DNA from: Chondrinema litorale
GTDB taxonomy: Bacteria > Bacteroidota > Bacteroidia > Cytophagales > Flammeovirgaceae
DNA: 64,000 nucleotides
Direction of reading: 5' to 3'
Assembly: GCF_026250525.1 (NCBI RefSeq)
Contig: NZ_CP111043.1
Location: 1,116,001 to 1,180,000, forward strand
Shown: one piece after another, positions 38,001 to 46,147 of the stretch
How the letters are laid out: each line of letters begins with the position of its first letter
How positions within the stretch are numbered: the stretch's first letter is position 1
Program-made: the position numbers and the translations under genes
Notes under the pieces: model-generated
Told to the model about the DNA's origin: nothing
What the model saw: only the letters and a program-made list of their open reading frames with translations
Database searches by the model: none

Positions 38001-39660
38001 AGAGCCCTTTTTAAAAGAAGTATTTACAGAAATTGACGGAGTCGCAACTGGAAAATTACAGATTTCAGGTTCACCTTCATCTCCACTATTTGATGGTATT
38101 TTAGCTTTAAAAGATGGAAGTCTTAGAGTAAATTATCTGAATACTACTTATAGTTTTGAAGATACTATCTTCTTTGATAATGATCTACTTCGATTCAAAA
38201 ATTTCGGGCTTACAGATCACGAAGGAAATACTGGAAAATTAAACGGATCAATATACCAAGGGAAGTCTGGAAGTTACGAAATTGATCTATGGGCAGCAAT
38301 GAACAAGTTGCTTGTTTTAAATACAAAAGAGGGACAAGATAAACTTTATTACGGAACTGCCATTGGAACTGGAAGTGTGCATTTTTCAGGTCCATTTTCA
38401 GATTTAGCAATTAATATTCAAGCATCTACAGAAAAAGGCACTAAGATTTATATTCCTTTAGAAGGTTCAGAAAATGTTGAAGAGCAAGACTTTATCACCT
38501 TTGTAAGTGATATTATAAAAGATTCTACAAATAACATTACCACAGAACAAGAAGAATCATTCTCCTTACTTTTTAATATGGATTTACAAATTAATCCGGA
38601 TGCCTACTGCGAAATCATTTTTGATAAAAAAGCTGGTGATATTATTAGAGGTAATGCTGCTGGAAACCTCAGAATGGAAATAGATACTAAGGGTGAATTT
38701 AGAATGTTTGGTGATGTTGAAATTGTAAAAGGAGCCTATAACTTCACCTTACTAAATGTTGTCGATAAAAAATTTAATATTTTACAAGGTTCTCATATAA
38801 CTTGGACAGGCGATCCATACAAAGGGTTAATGGATGTACAAGCTACTTATACCCAACAAGCATCATTGTCGCCATTAATTATAGCTGATAGTAGTATTGT
38901 AAACCAACCAGAAATTAGAAGAAGGTATCCTGTTGATGTAATACTAAATTTGAAAGGAGAATTACTTCAACCAATTGTTGATTTTGATATTGACATTAAA
39001 AACTATCCTGCTACTGTTGCTGCTGGTGGTTTTAGTATTTCATTAGAAAGTTATGTAGCTGCATTCGAACAAAGAATTAAAAACGACGAACAGGAGCTAA
39101 ATAGACAGGTTTTTAGTTTGATAGTGCTGAGAAAACTTTCTCCTGAAGATCGATTTGCAGGTATTTCAGGATCTGCTGCAACAGGTGTAAGTGAGCTTTT
39201 GGCAAATCAGTTGAGTTATTGGGTTTCTCAGGTTGATGAAAACCTCGAAATAGATTTTGATTTGGGTGGATTAGATGCCGATGCACTTAATGCATTTCAG
39301 TTAAGGCTTTCATATAACTTTTTTGATGGAAGACTGCGAGTAACCAGAGCTGGAGATTTTACTAATCAACAAAATCAAACTGATGCATCTAGTATATTAG
39401 GCGATATTACAGTGGAATATTTACTTTCTCCAGCTGGTAATTTAAGAGTGAGAATGTACAGAAAAAGTAATGACAATTCCTTTAACACTGGTATTGAAAA
39501 CAACTCTACTGCTGGCGTAAGTGTAATGCACACCAGAAGTTTCGATAGCCTTTTTGGTAAGAAGAAAAAAGAAAAAAAGGCAAAAGAAGAACAAAAGAAA
39601 AATGATGAAGTTGCCACAAAATCTTCTGAGCAAAAACTAATAAATGAAGAAGAGGAATAG
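35047..39660 (+). CDS. tamB: Translocation and assembly module TamB (DUF490)
   Basis: 1537 residues. An N-terminal basic stretch and a single membrane anchor (TLFAVLVLLMGIIMFVQYPF, about 29-48) are followed by very long beta-rich, repetitive sequence. The chain ends in a TamB C-terminal domain (about 1200-1470: AGNLRMEIDTKGEFRMFGDV, GAYNFTLLNVVDKKFNILQG, ATGVSELLANQLSYWVSQV). TamB-like proteins form a hydrophobic groove across the periplasm and act in outer-membrane protein assembly and phospholipid transport. A Lys/Glu-rich C-terminal tail extends past the usual end. The frame starts at a TTG (35047); an ATG at 35098 just before the anchor is the alternative. Divergent from tsaD. Confidence 0.93.
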   Translation: MKNEDKNRKISFKKLRIMNWLLRTVSSTLFAVLVLLMGIIMFVQYPFIQTVITEKAANYLSQNTGYKTSIELVNIDWFDVIRLENVYVKDSSDNEMIYLNELVIDYQFKNVLQGGDIYLDQVILRRGRVNLLREETLNMTGFINAIQNMARSKEQKKKKKKPKFHITYGSLENMSFSYNKPEADFFEEGLFDYNHFGFDGIYGEVSNFRVAADTIELEAHQIHATESNIKKSVNELHAHFRFTKQLMTFGSLHAVVGKSIVRDSLVLAYDTVAAFSNFNEEVEILAEIKNSVIHTDDLAAFTTYMADKHDVYQITGKFRGKVNNFHLYQMETRFGKTSLLAGNIAFRGLPALDETLMDLNFNKSNVQTTDLIPYFYEQQNRVLQKFGRVKFNGNFIGFYNDFVTDGIFETDLGYFETDINLETTDNNYSGKILAKNFELGKLIDQQKYIGKINMKGQIEGRGLALSRANFNFNGTVNSIEVLNYPYQKIKTNGHFEEGLFRGKLTVDDPNIDLFIDGEVNFRDETFNFWSEIDSANLHYLGFTTDSAYLKTNVDARFSGLSWENVSGKLDFLESTLGYKDKGVSLSQLGIYTNKDSITSIRNASVNSELFELKTKGTFDLIDIYPDALEYLKQFSDHVELEEVEKEISQIEEAEINRRKKKNKEIKKLHNYWMDFDLSLYDINSIVNLFMDSVYLSPESTLKGNLTYGDTTELLLSYHADTLKYNNYEFVEDSLLLFTGRYRKKNSDTLDFLFESQLLSQKQNLDGFQTENLNITTSKLNNAILFNSSIAHALSEDEANLNGNIAFYPGHFDISLTNTNFLFLNERWIQNGLNRIVFADQDIHFEDVSFANQNHLLLLDGTISQDTSEIMNIMLKNFEMSMLNNYSNKKLDGVLNATVSIKDIYDAPRYISDISIDSLAIDEYFLGNLTANSTWSDKLERLIIDADLSREKYYSIDINGYYAPEAPDTEKFSLNAILKEAPLFIAEPFLKEVFTEIDGVATGKLQISGSPSSPLFDGILALKDGSLRVNYLNTTYSFEDTIFFDNDLLRFKNFGLTDHEGNTGKLNGSIYQGKSGSYEIDLWAAMNKLLVLNTKEGQDKLYYGTAIGTGSVHFSGPFSDLAINIQASTEKGTKIYIPLEGSENVEEQDFITFVSDIIKDSTNNITTEQEESFSLLFNMDLQINPDAYCEIIFDKKAGDIIRGNAAGNLRMEIDTKGEFRMFGDVEIVKGAYNFTLLNVVDKKFNILQGSHITWTGDPYKGLMDVQATYTQQASLSPLIIADSSIVNQPEIRRRYPVDVILNLKGELLQPIVDFDIDIKNYPATVAAGGFSISLESYVAAFEQRIKNDEQELNRQVFSLIVLRKLSPEDRFAGISGSAATGVSELLANQLSYWVSQVDENLEIDFDLGGLDADALNAFQLRLSYNFFDGRLRVTRAGDFTNQQNQTDASSILGDITVEYLLSPAGNLRVRMYRKSNDNSFNTGIENNSTAGVSVMHTRSFDSLFGKKKKEKKAKEEQKKNDEVATKSSEQKLINEEEE

Positions 39661-39778
39661 ATTTTTGCACTAATCTCTAATAAAATAGAATTATTAAATA
39701 TCCTTAACAAACTTACCTATTTTGCCTTCCGTAGGAAAAATCATTATCTTATATACTATTAACTGAAACTATTCGATT

Positions 39779-40924
39779 ATGAAGGCTACTACACTCCTCC
39801 TATCGCTTCTCTGTTCTATATTTTTACAAGCTTTTTCTCAAAACAATAACTTTAATGGTACTTATTCCAGTGGTCAGATAACTTTATTAATTAAAGAAAA
39901 TAATCCTGGTGTTTTTAGTGGACATGTCGCAAGTGCAGAAGGTACTTTTAACCTGCAGGCAAGTGCAAATGGTAATAATATTTCTGGAAGTTATGCCTAT
40001 TATGGCCAAAACATACCATTTACAGGCTCACTTAACAACAATCAACTTACATTAAATAGTGAAGGTCAAACCTTTATATTCACAAAACAAGCTACTCAAC
40101 AAAATAATCAAGCAAATACAAATCAAAACACCGCTCAAAATAACAATGCACTACAGACAGTAGCACATTGGGGTATAGGTTATCAGACTCCTAATGGATG
40201 GACTATGCAAGCAGGTGATGGTATTATTTACTTTATCTCATCCGACCAAAAACTAATTATGATTTTGATGCCTAATGAAGAATCTAAATCTTTGGCAGAC
40301 TTAAAATATGCAGCTCAGCAAGGTTTAACAGATCAAAGTGTACAGCTTTCTACTAAAGGTGAAATTGTAAACTTTGGTAATGATGGAGTTGCCACTGCTT
40401 TACAAGGAGTTTTTAACGGAAGACAAGCCTTAGGTTATGTTGTCGGTAGGCTATCTCCATATCAAGTTGGAGCAACAGTACTTGGAGTTTGCGAAACAGC
40501 AGATTACAATAATGCATTTAAGCAACAAGTCGAAAGTTTTGCAAGAAACATCCAGTTTTCACAGCCTGTAAGAGCAACAACTAGCTCTGGAGCTGTTGCA
40601 GATTGGGGCACATATATGAAAGGGAGAAAACTATCTTATCTTAAATCAGATACTGGTTTTTATATGGAAATTCACATTTACCTATGTAGTGATGGCTCAT
40701 TTGCTTATAAAGATAATTCTGGAGGTTTTGGCAATGGAGCCTCTATTGTAGCAGATTCAAAATATACTGGTAGATGGCAAGCCTTCGGAAATGGCAACTC
40801 TGGTACTCTTGTTTTAAATTTTAATGATGGCTCAAAGAGCACGTACAATACAGAATTAAGAAATGAAAAACTCTACTTAGATGGCAAACAATATTTTAGA
40901 GTAAATAATGATTACTGTAATTAA
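39779..40924 (+). CDS. Exported protein of unknown function, Asn/Gln-rich linker
   Basis: 381 residues. Signal peptide ending AFS|QN. Three parts are visible: an N-terminal beta-rich domain (about 22-100; FNGTYSSGQITLLIKENNPG, ISGSYAYYGQNIPFTGSLNN) resembling a small lipocalin-like or META-type barrel; a low-complexity Gln/Asn linker (about 103-125); and a C-terminal region (about 128-378) with HWGIGYQTPNGWTMQAGDGI near its start and a second small barrel, GRWQAFGNGNSGTLVLNFND near 335. I do not recognise the family by name. Location is the periplasm or surface. It ends at a bidirectional terminator shared with sppA. Confidence 0.7.
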   Translation: MKATTLLLSLLCSIFLQAFSQNNNFNGTYSSGQITLLIKENNPGVFSGHVASAEGTFNLQASANGNNISGSYAYYGQNIPFTGSLNNNQLTLNSEGQTFIFTKQATQQNNQANTNQNTAQNNNALQTVAHWGIGYQTPNGWTMQAGDGIIYFISSDQKLIMILMPNEESKSLADLKYAAQQGLTDQSVQLSTKGEIVNFGNDGVATALQGVFNGRQALGYVVGRLSPYQVGATVLGVCETADYNNAFKQQVESFARNIQFSQPVRATTSSGAVADWGTYMKGRKLSYLKSDTGFYMEIHIYLCSDGSFAYKDNSGGFGNGASIVADSKYTGRWQAFGNGNSGTLVLNFNDGSKSTYNTELRNEKLYLDGKQYFRVNNDYCN

Positions 40925-40928
40925 AAAA

Positions 40929-40958
40929 AATCCCCACTATGCTGTCTTAGTGGAGATT
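40929..40958. terminator. Bidirectional hairpin terminator
   Basis: AATCCCCACTA and TAGTGGAGATT pair with one mismatch; an A run precedes and a T-rich stretch follows. Located between convergent genes. Confidence 0.75.
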
Positions 40959-40983
40959 GTTCTTTTGGTTTCAAGCTATTCTA

Positions 40984-42753
40984 TTACTCAAAACTATTTA
41001 CCTGAAATGGCAGTAATACTTGCGTTCCTTCCATAGCATTCAATTTCTCCATTTGTTTTACTAATGGAGCTAACAATTTTTGTTCATCAGAATAGAACAT
41101 ACTATTTACCTGATCCATTGGATTATTGAGTAATTCCGTTAAGAAATCTTTCTTTTCTGGATAATACCTCACCATGTAATCATCTCCTAAACCTGCACTT
41201 TCTGCTGCAATTCGTATCGCATCGCCAATCCCTCCTTCAAAATCGACTAATCCTCTTTCCACTGCATCGCTACCTGTCCATACTCTACCAGAAGCCAAGC
41301 TTTTTAAGCTATCTATAGAAAGGTTTCTACCTGCTGCTGCTTTACCTACAAAAGACTCATATCCTCTCTCTACACTTTGCTGAAGATACTGTCTTTCTGC
41401 TTCAGAGAATCGCTCAGTTGGGCTAGCCAAATTTGAAAATTTACCTGTACTCACAGTTTCGAAGTTTAAACCGATTTTATTGGTTAGTAAATCCTCTGCA
41501 TTAAATAAAAGGGCAAAAATTCCGATCGAACCTGTTATTGTATTTGGGTAAGCCACAATTGTATCTGCAGCCATTGCCATGTAATATCCACCAGATGCAG
41601 CTACATCAGACATTGAAGCAATTACCGGCTTCACCTCAGCAGCAAGTTTTACTTCTCTCCACATTACATCAGAAGCTAGTGCACTACCTCCCGGAGAATT
41701 AATTCTCAAAACAATCGCCTTAATAGACTCATTATTTCTGGCTTTTCTAATCTCTGCTGCAATCTTATTTCCACCTAAAAAACCACTACCGCCTTCACCA
41801 GAAATTATTTGCCCCTCTGCTACGATTACTGCCACCTTATTAGATGAAAAGTCTTGTCGGTTATACCTTGTTGATTTTGTATACTTTTTATAAGAGATCA
41901 GGTTTAAACCATCATCTCCAGCTCCTACCCTAGCTTTTAAAATACTTAATACCTGATCGTAATAAACAGTATCAGTAACAAGGTTATACTTAACTGCATC
42001 ACCTGGCTTACGTATAAGAGCATTATCTGAAATTTCGGTAATCGTAGGTAAATCAATTTCTCTTGCTTCAGCTACTTTTTCAAGATAATGCTGGTGTAAA
42101 TCACCCATATATTCTTGAATCTGATAACGATTCTCAGGACTCATATCATTTCTAAGAAAAGGCTCAACAGCACTTTTATACTCTCCCACTCTAAATATTT
42201 CTGGCTCAATCCCGATGTTGTTTAAAAACTCTTTGTAATAAACAATCTCAGTACTTAATCCATCAAACTCCATTAATCCTGCAGGATTTAGGTAAACTTC
42301 ATCTGCTATTGAAGCTAAATAATACGCTCCTTCACTATAATACTCTCCGTATGCAACTATAAATTTATCAGATTCTTTAAATTTGATAAGTGAGTTTCTC
42401 AATTCTTCTAAAGTGGCAAAGCCAGCAGAAACTACACTTAATTCTAAATATATCCCCTCAATATCTGGATCAAGACTAGCATTTTCTATCTCTCCTTTTA
42501 ATTCAATCAAACCCAATGGAACGGGGCTCATTCCAGGAAAAATATCAAGGTCATCAAAAGGGTTTTCTTCTTCAATTCTTTCCTGAATTGGACGATCTAA
42601 TGTTAACTTAAGAATTGAGTTTTGTTCTATTTTTACAACTTCCTGACTTTGTGAAGAAATAGCTGTAACCAAAAAGATGGAGCCAAAAATTAACAATAAA
42701 ACAAAAACTATTAATCCAATAACTGTAGCTAGTACATTGCCTAAAAAGCGCAT
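40984..42753 (-). CDS. sppA: Signal peptide peptidase SppA, 67-kDa type
   Basis: 589 residues, the long two-domain form. An N-terminal membrane anchor (VLATVIGLIVFVLLLIFGSI) is followed by tandem ClpP-like S49 domains. The catalytic Lys is Lys193 in GEYKSAVEPFLR, and the Ser nucleophile is Ser387 in DVAASGGYYMAMAAD, the same split arrangement as in E. coli SppA, with INSPGGSALASD before it and NTITGSIGIF after it. It degrades cleaved signal peptides in the inner membrane, facing the periplasm. Single-gene unit. Confidence 0.95.
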   Translation of the reverse strand: MRFLGNVLATVIGLIVFVLLLIFGSIFLVTAISSQSQEVVKIEQNSILKLTLDRPIQERIEEENPFDDLDIFPGMSPVPLGLIELKGEIENASLDPDIEGIYLELSVVSAGFATLEELRNSLIKFKESDKFIVAYGEYYSEGAYYLASIADEVYLNPAGLMEFDGLSTEIVYYKEFLNNIGIEPEIFRVGEYKSAVEPFLRNDMSPENRYQIQEYMGDLHQHYLEKVAEAREIDLPTITEISDNALIRKPGDAVKYNLVTDTVYYDQVLSILKARVGAGDDGLNLISYKKYTKSTRYNRQDFSSNKVAVIVAEGQIISGEGGSGFLGGNKIAAEIRKARNNESIKAIVLRINSPGGSALASDVMWREVKLAAEVKPVIASMSDVAASGGYYMAMAADTIVAYPNTITGSIGIFALLFNAEDLLTNKIGLNFETVSTGKFSNLASPTERFSEAERQYLQQSVERGYESFVGKAAAGRNLSIDSLKSLASGRVWTGSDAVERGLVDFEGGIGDAIRIAAESAGLGDDYMVRYYPEKKDFLTELLNNPMDQVNSMFYSDEQKLLAPLVKQMEKLNAMEGTQVLLPFQVNSFE

Positions 42754-43076
42754 AATAAATTATTTTTCAATATTCTTTGGAATAAAACTTAGGAACTTCT
42801 TAATATAGAACTAAAATTTGCCAAACATACTCATTCTTTCGCCTGCAATCAATTACCTTTCAAAGTAAACTTATCAAGCTATAAAAGTTAATGACTTTAA
42901 ATAATTCAATTATAAATGATGAATATTAAGGGTAAAAATCGAATTTAAAGAACTTTACTGGTAATATTTCGTCTAATATCCGTGTTGAAGGTTAAAATGG
43001 TTATAGACATATAATTAAGCCTTTTTTTTATTTTTTGTTATTAGCGTGGAGCTTAATCCACAAAAAAAATCAACAT
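42754..43076. other. AT-rich divergent intergenic region
   Basis: About 320 bp between sppA and the five-gene CsgG/LPP20 cluster. It holds no convincing gene. It must contain the promoters of both units, but no unambiguous TTTG / TAnnTTTG pair was found. Confidence 0.5.
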
Positions 43077-44669
43077 ATGATATCCCGCAAATTGTTTATC
43101 TATTTCCTAAATATTTCAGGTTGGTTGCTATGTTCAATGAACGTATTTGCCCAAAAACCTTCTTGGACAGAGTATGAAGATAGAATATCAATGTTTCCAA
43201 AATCAGAATATGTTATAGGTTTTAATTCTGATGGGAATGTTTCATCTTATGATGCAGACGATACACAAGAAGAACTGCTTGAGTATGCACGTATTCAGTT
43301 AATAGAATCTATAAATGTTACAATTAAAAGTATTGGTACACTTAACATTACAAACGTAAATACTCAAACACATGAGTATTTTAAAAAGACGAGTGCATCT
43401 TATTCTAAAGTAAACCTTACTGGTTTACAAACTGAAACTTATTACGATAAAAAACAAAAAGAAGCTTATGCCATTGCTTATGCTCACAGACCTACTTTGG
43501 TTAAAAGTTATGTGAATCAAATTAAAAAAAATGGCGAAACCATTTCTAGAAAAATGCAATCTGCTGATAACTTTTATGCTAGAGGTGACAACCAAAATGC
43601 CCTTAAGAATTACTTTGAAACATTACCGCTTTTTAGAGAAATAGAAGAAGCTTATACACTTATTATCGCTCTTGAAGGAGGTATTGTAAGTGAAATCGAA
43701 AAATCAATTGAAGAAATAAACAGCTACAAATACACAGTAAATGAAGCTATAGCCAATATACAGCAGAGTAACAATCTCAACTTAAGCGATCTTGCTTTCA
43801 TGATGGCAAAAGGCTACCAGTTACAAACAAATAAACCAACCCGACCAATTAGATTGGCTAATTTCACTTATCAAGACACTAAAATGACTAGTCAGTTTTC
43901 TAAAAGATGGGGTACTCTTTTTGAAAAAATGCTAGTTGATGTAGCTGATTATCCAATTGCTAGTGCATCTGCTGATAATTATTATGCAGACGTTAATCCA
44001 TTTAAAGAAACTTCCACTACAGATTCTCAAAAACCACTTTATATAATTACTGGTACCTTTTGGGAAGAAGGTGAGAAAGTGAGAATAATTTCTATTCTGA
44101 GAGATATTGAAACTGGAAAAGCACTTGCAAGTATGGAAGGCTCAATGTCTGCCCAGCTCTTAACCGATAATAATATATTTGTTAAACCAGAGAATTTTGA
44201 AGAGGCATATTCTGAGCTAAAAACATTTGCTAAAGACGATATTTCTGGCAGCGAATTAATAGTGGACACTTGGACGAATCATGGAGAAGAAAACCTAATT
44301 TATACTGAAGGTGAAACCATGAATGTATATGTAAAAGTAAATAAGCCTTGCTACATAAGATTTATATATCATACAGCAGATGGTAGTAAAGTATTGCTTT
44401 TAGATAATTACTACATAGATGAATCTAATGTGAATAAAGTATATAAAATTCCTGAAGATTTTGAATGTACTGGACCTTTTGGTGTAGAAACGCTTCAAGT
44501 TAATGCACAAACTGTTACATTTAGCCCATTAAATGTGAGAAATCAATATGGCTATGATTTTATCATAGATGATTTGGAAGAAGTGCTTGCAAACACCAGA
44601 GGATTCAAAAAGAAAGAAGAAGTTTTGCTCGCAGAAAAAAGAATTTTAATAACAACTATGCAGAATTAA
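43077..44669 (+). CDS. Exported LPP20-like / LpoB-like / DUF4384 protein (cluster gene 1)
   Basis: 530 residues from the ATG at 43077, which starts a clean signal peptide (cut VFA|QKPSW); the frame to a TTG at 43035 is discounted. The N-terminal domain (about 25-150) has the LPP20-type pattern: SEYVIGFNSDG, then ELLEYARIQLIESINVTIKS, and later KEAYAIAYAHRPTLVKSY. A middle region (about 255-370) resembles the periplasmic CsgG/LpoB fold: RLANFTYQDTKMTSQFSKRW, LYIITGTFWEEGEKVRIISI, TGKALASMEGS. The C-terminal ~120 residues are DUF4384-like (GETMNVYVKVNKPCYIRFIY, DGSKVLLLDNYY). First gene of a five-gene co-directional cluster; probable outer-membrane-associated periplasmic component. Function inferred only. 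Confidence 0.75.
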   Translation: MISRKLFIYFLNISGWLLCSMNVFAQKPSWTEYEDRISMFPKSEYVIGFNSDGNVSSYDADDTQEELLEYARIQLIESINVTIKSIGTLNITNVNTQTHEYFKKTSASYSKVNLTGLQTETYYDKKQKEAYAIAYAHRPTLVKSYVNQIKKNGETISRKMQSADNFYARGDNQNALKNYFETLPLFREIEEAYTLIIALEGGIVSEIEKSIEEINSYKYTVNEAIANIQQSNNLNLSDLAFMMAKGYQLQTNKPTRPIRLANFTYQDTKMTSQFSKRWGTLFEKMLVDVADYPIASASADNYYADVNPFKETSTTDSQKPLYIITGTFWEEGEKVRIISILRDIETGKALASMEGSMSAQLLTDNNIFVKPENFEEAYSELKTFAKDDISGSELIVDTWTNHGEENLIYTEGETMNVYVKVNKPCYIRFIYHTADGSKVLLLDNYYIDESNVNKVYKIPEDFECTGPFGVETLQVNAQTVTFSPLNVRNQYGYDFIIDDLEEVLANTRGFKKKEEVLLAEKRILITTMQN

Positions 44670-44746
44670 GATAAAATAGTAATAAATACAGAAACTAACA
44701 CTTTAATATTTAATAACTTATCTTAGAATAAAACACAAAGAGTATT

Positions 44747-46063
44747 ATGAGTCACCACGACAAGCTGTATTCTATTTTCTTATTAATTTTCGCCCTATCA
44801 CTAACTCAGTGTACAGCACAACAAAGACGATTTAGAAAAAATGCTGAAGAAGCTTTTGAGCAAAGAAGATTTGATGATGCAGTAATTAATGCTGTAAATT
44901 CACTTTACGAAAAACCCGAAAAAAACACGCAAGCTCAAGAAGTACTTGAACTAGCTTTTCCTCGATTTATTAACGATTACGAGGATAAGATTGCTATGTT
45001 AAAAGCATCTTCTGCATCGTATAGTAGTGACAATACTGTGGAGCAAAGGAGAGAAATTATAACGCGTTACGAAACACTTATTAAATACACCAATGATGTA
45101 AAAAACCTTCCTCCTGCTGCTTTCAGTATGAAAAGAAGAAACATAGAGCTAGAGTATAAAGAGTTCTATAATGAGTTGGCAGAAGCTAAACAAAACCTTG
45201 AAAGAGGTAAAGAAGATGCTGCTGAATCTCACTATCAGGAAGCGCTAAGACTTATGGCAAATGGAGGAATCGATAATAATAAAACTGCTGCCAAAGAATT
45301 TAAAAAAGCTCTTGGTTATGTCCCAGGTTATAGAGATGCAGCACAAAAGTATGAAGATGCCAGAAAAGCAGGTACTACACGTGTAGCCATTATACCATTT
45401 GAAAATAAAAGTGGCAAAACAAATTATGGAGCTTTGGGAGAATATATTACAGATCAAGTAATTGCTTCTATCTTCGATGATAAAAGTGCAATGGAGTTTC
45501 TTGAAATTATAGATAGAGAACAACTTGAATTAGTAATAAACGAGCAAAAGTTAGGAGCTAGCGGTTTATTAGATGATAATACATTAGTTGAAATAGGTAA
45601 AGTTTTAGGTGTTCAAGAAATTCTCACTGGAAGAATCACCCAAATTATATCAGATAGAGAACAAGTTACCAGTGAAAACCAACAGGTTAAAGACAATGTA
45701 AAAGTTAAAGTTGGAGAAAAGAAAAATTCAGATGGTAAAACTGAAGCTGTTTACAGAGACAAAGAAGTGAGTGCTGTTGTTACAATATACAACAAAACCG
45801 CTGGAGCGCGAATGAGTGGTTCTTACAAAATACTTGATGTACAAACAGCTAGATTATTAGAAACCGAAGCTTTTAGCGAGTCTTATGAGTTTAATCATGA
45901 GTGGGGTTCTTACAGAGGAGATGAGAGAGCGTTATCTTACAAGTACAAACAACTAGTACAAGTTAGAGAAAAAAATCCTTTAAGTGATGGTGAACGTATA
46001 AATTATGTAGCTACGAAGCTTGCTAGTGATTTGGCAGTAAAACTTAAAGAATACTCTCAATAA
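44747..46063 (+). CDS. CsgG-family lipoprotein with helical-repeat N-terminus (cluster gene 2)
   Basis: 438 residues. Lipoprotein signal ending SLTQC, with lipidated Cys22. Residues about 28-205 are TPR-like helices (AEEAFEQRRFDDAVINAVNS, FKKALGYVPGYRDAAQKYED). Residues about 210-435 form a CsgG domain: TRVAIIPFENKSGKTNYGAL, GEYITDQVIASIFDD, FLEIIDREQLELVINEQKLG, VLGVQEILTGRITQI. CsgG forms the nonameric curli secretion pore in the outer membrane. Here a beta-rich segment (VTSENQQVKDNVKVKVGEKK and on) sits where a membrane hairpin could lie. Curlin genes are absent, so the exported substrate, if any, is unknown; a non-pore LpoB/HfaB-like role is the alternative. Confidence 0.8.
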   Translation: MSHHDKLYSIFLLIFALSLTQCTAQQRRFRKNAEEAFEQRRFDDAVINAVNSLYEKPEKNTQAQEVLELAFPRFINDYEDKIAMLKASSASYSSDNTVEQRREIITRYETLIKYTNDVKNLPPAAFSMKRRNIELEYKEFYNELAEAKQNLERGKEDAAESHYQEALRLMANGGIDNNKTAAKEFKKALGYVPGYRDAAQKYEDARKAGTTRVAIIPFENKSGKTNYGALGEYITDQVIASIFDDKSAMEFLEIIDREQLELVINEQKLGASGLLDDNTLVEIGKVLGVQEILTGRITQIISDREQVTSENQQVKDNVKVKVGEKKNSDGKTEAVYRDKEVSAVVTIYNKTAGARMSGSYKILDVQTARLLETEAFSESYEFNHEWGSYRGDERALSYKYKQLVQVREKNPLSDGERINYVATKLASDLAVKLKEYSQ

Positions 46064-46147
46064 ACTTTAATTATTCAAAAAAATACTTCAATAAATAAAC
46101 TATAGCTTACATGTTTCGTAACTGAAATTACTACAAGTGAAGCTGAT

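Noticed and set aside
39375..39710. Minus-strand 111-residue open frame
   Set aside because: Shadow of the Lys-rich C-terminus of tamB; no sensible protein pattern.
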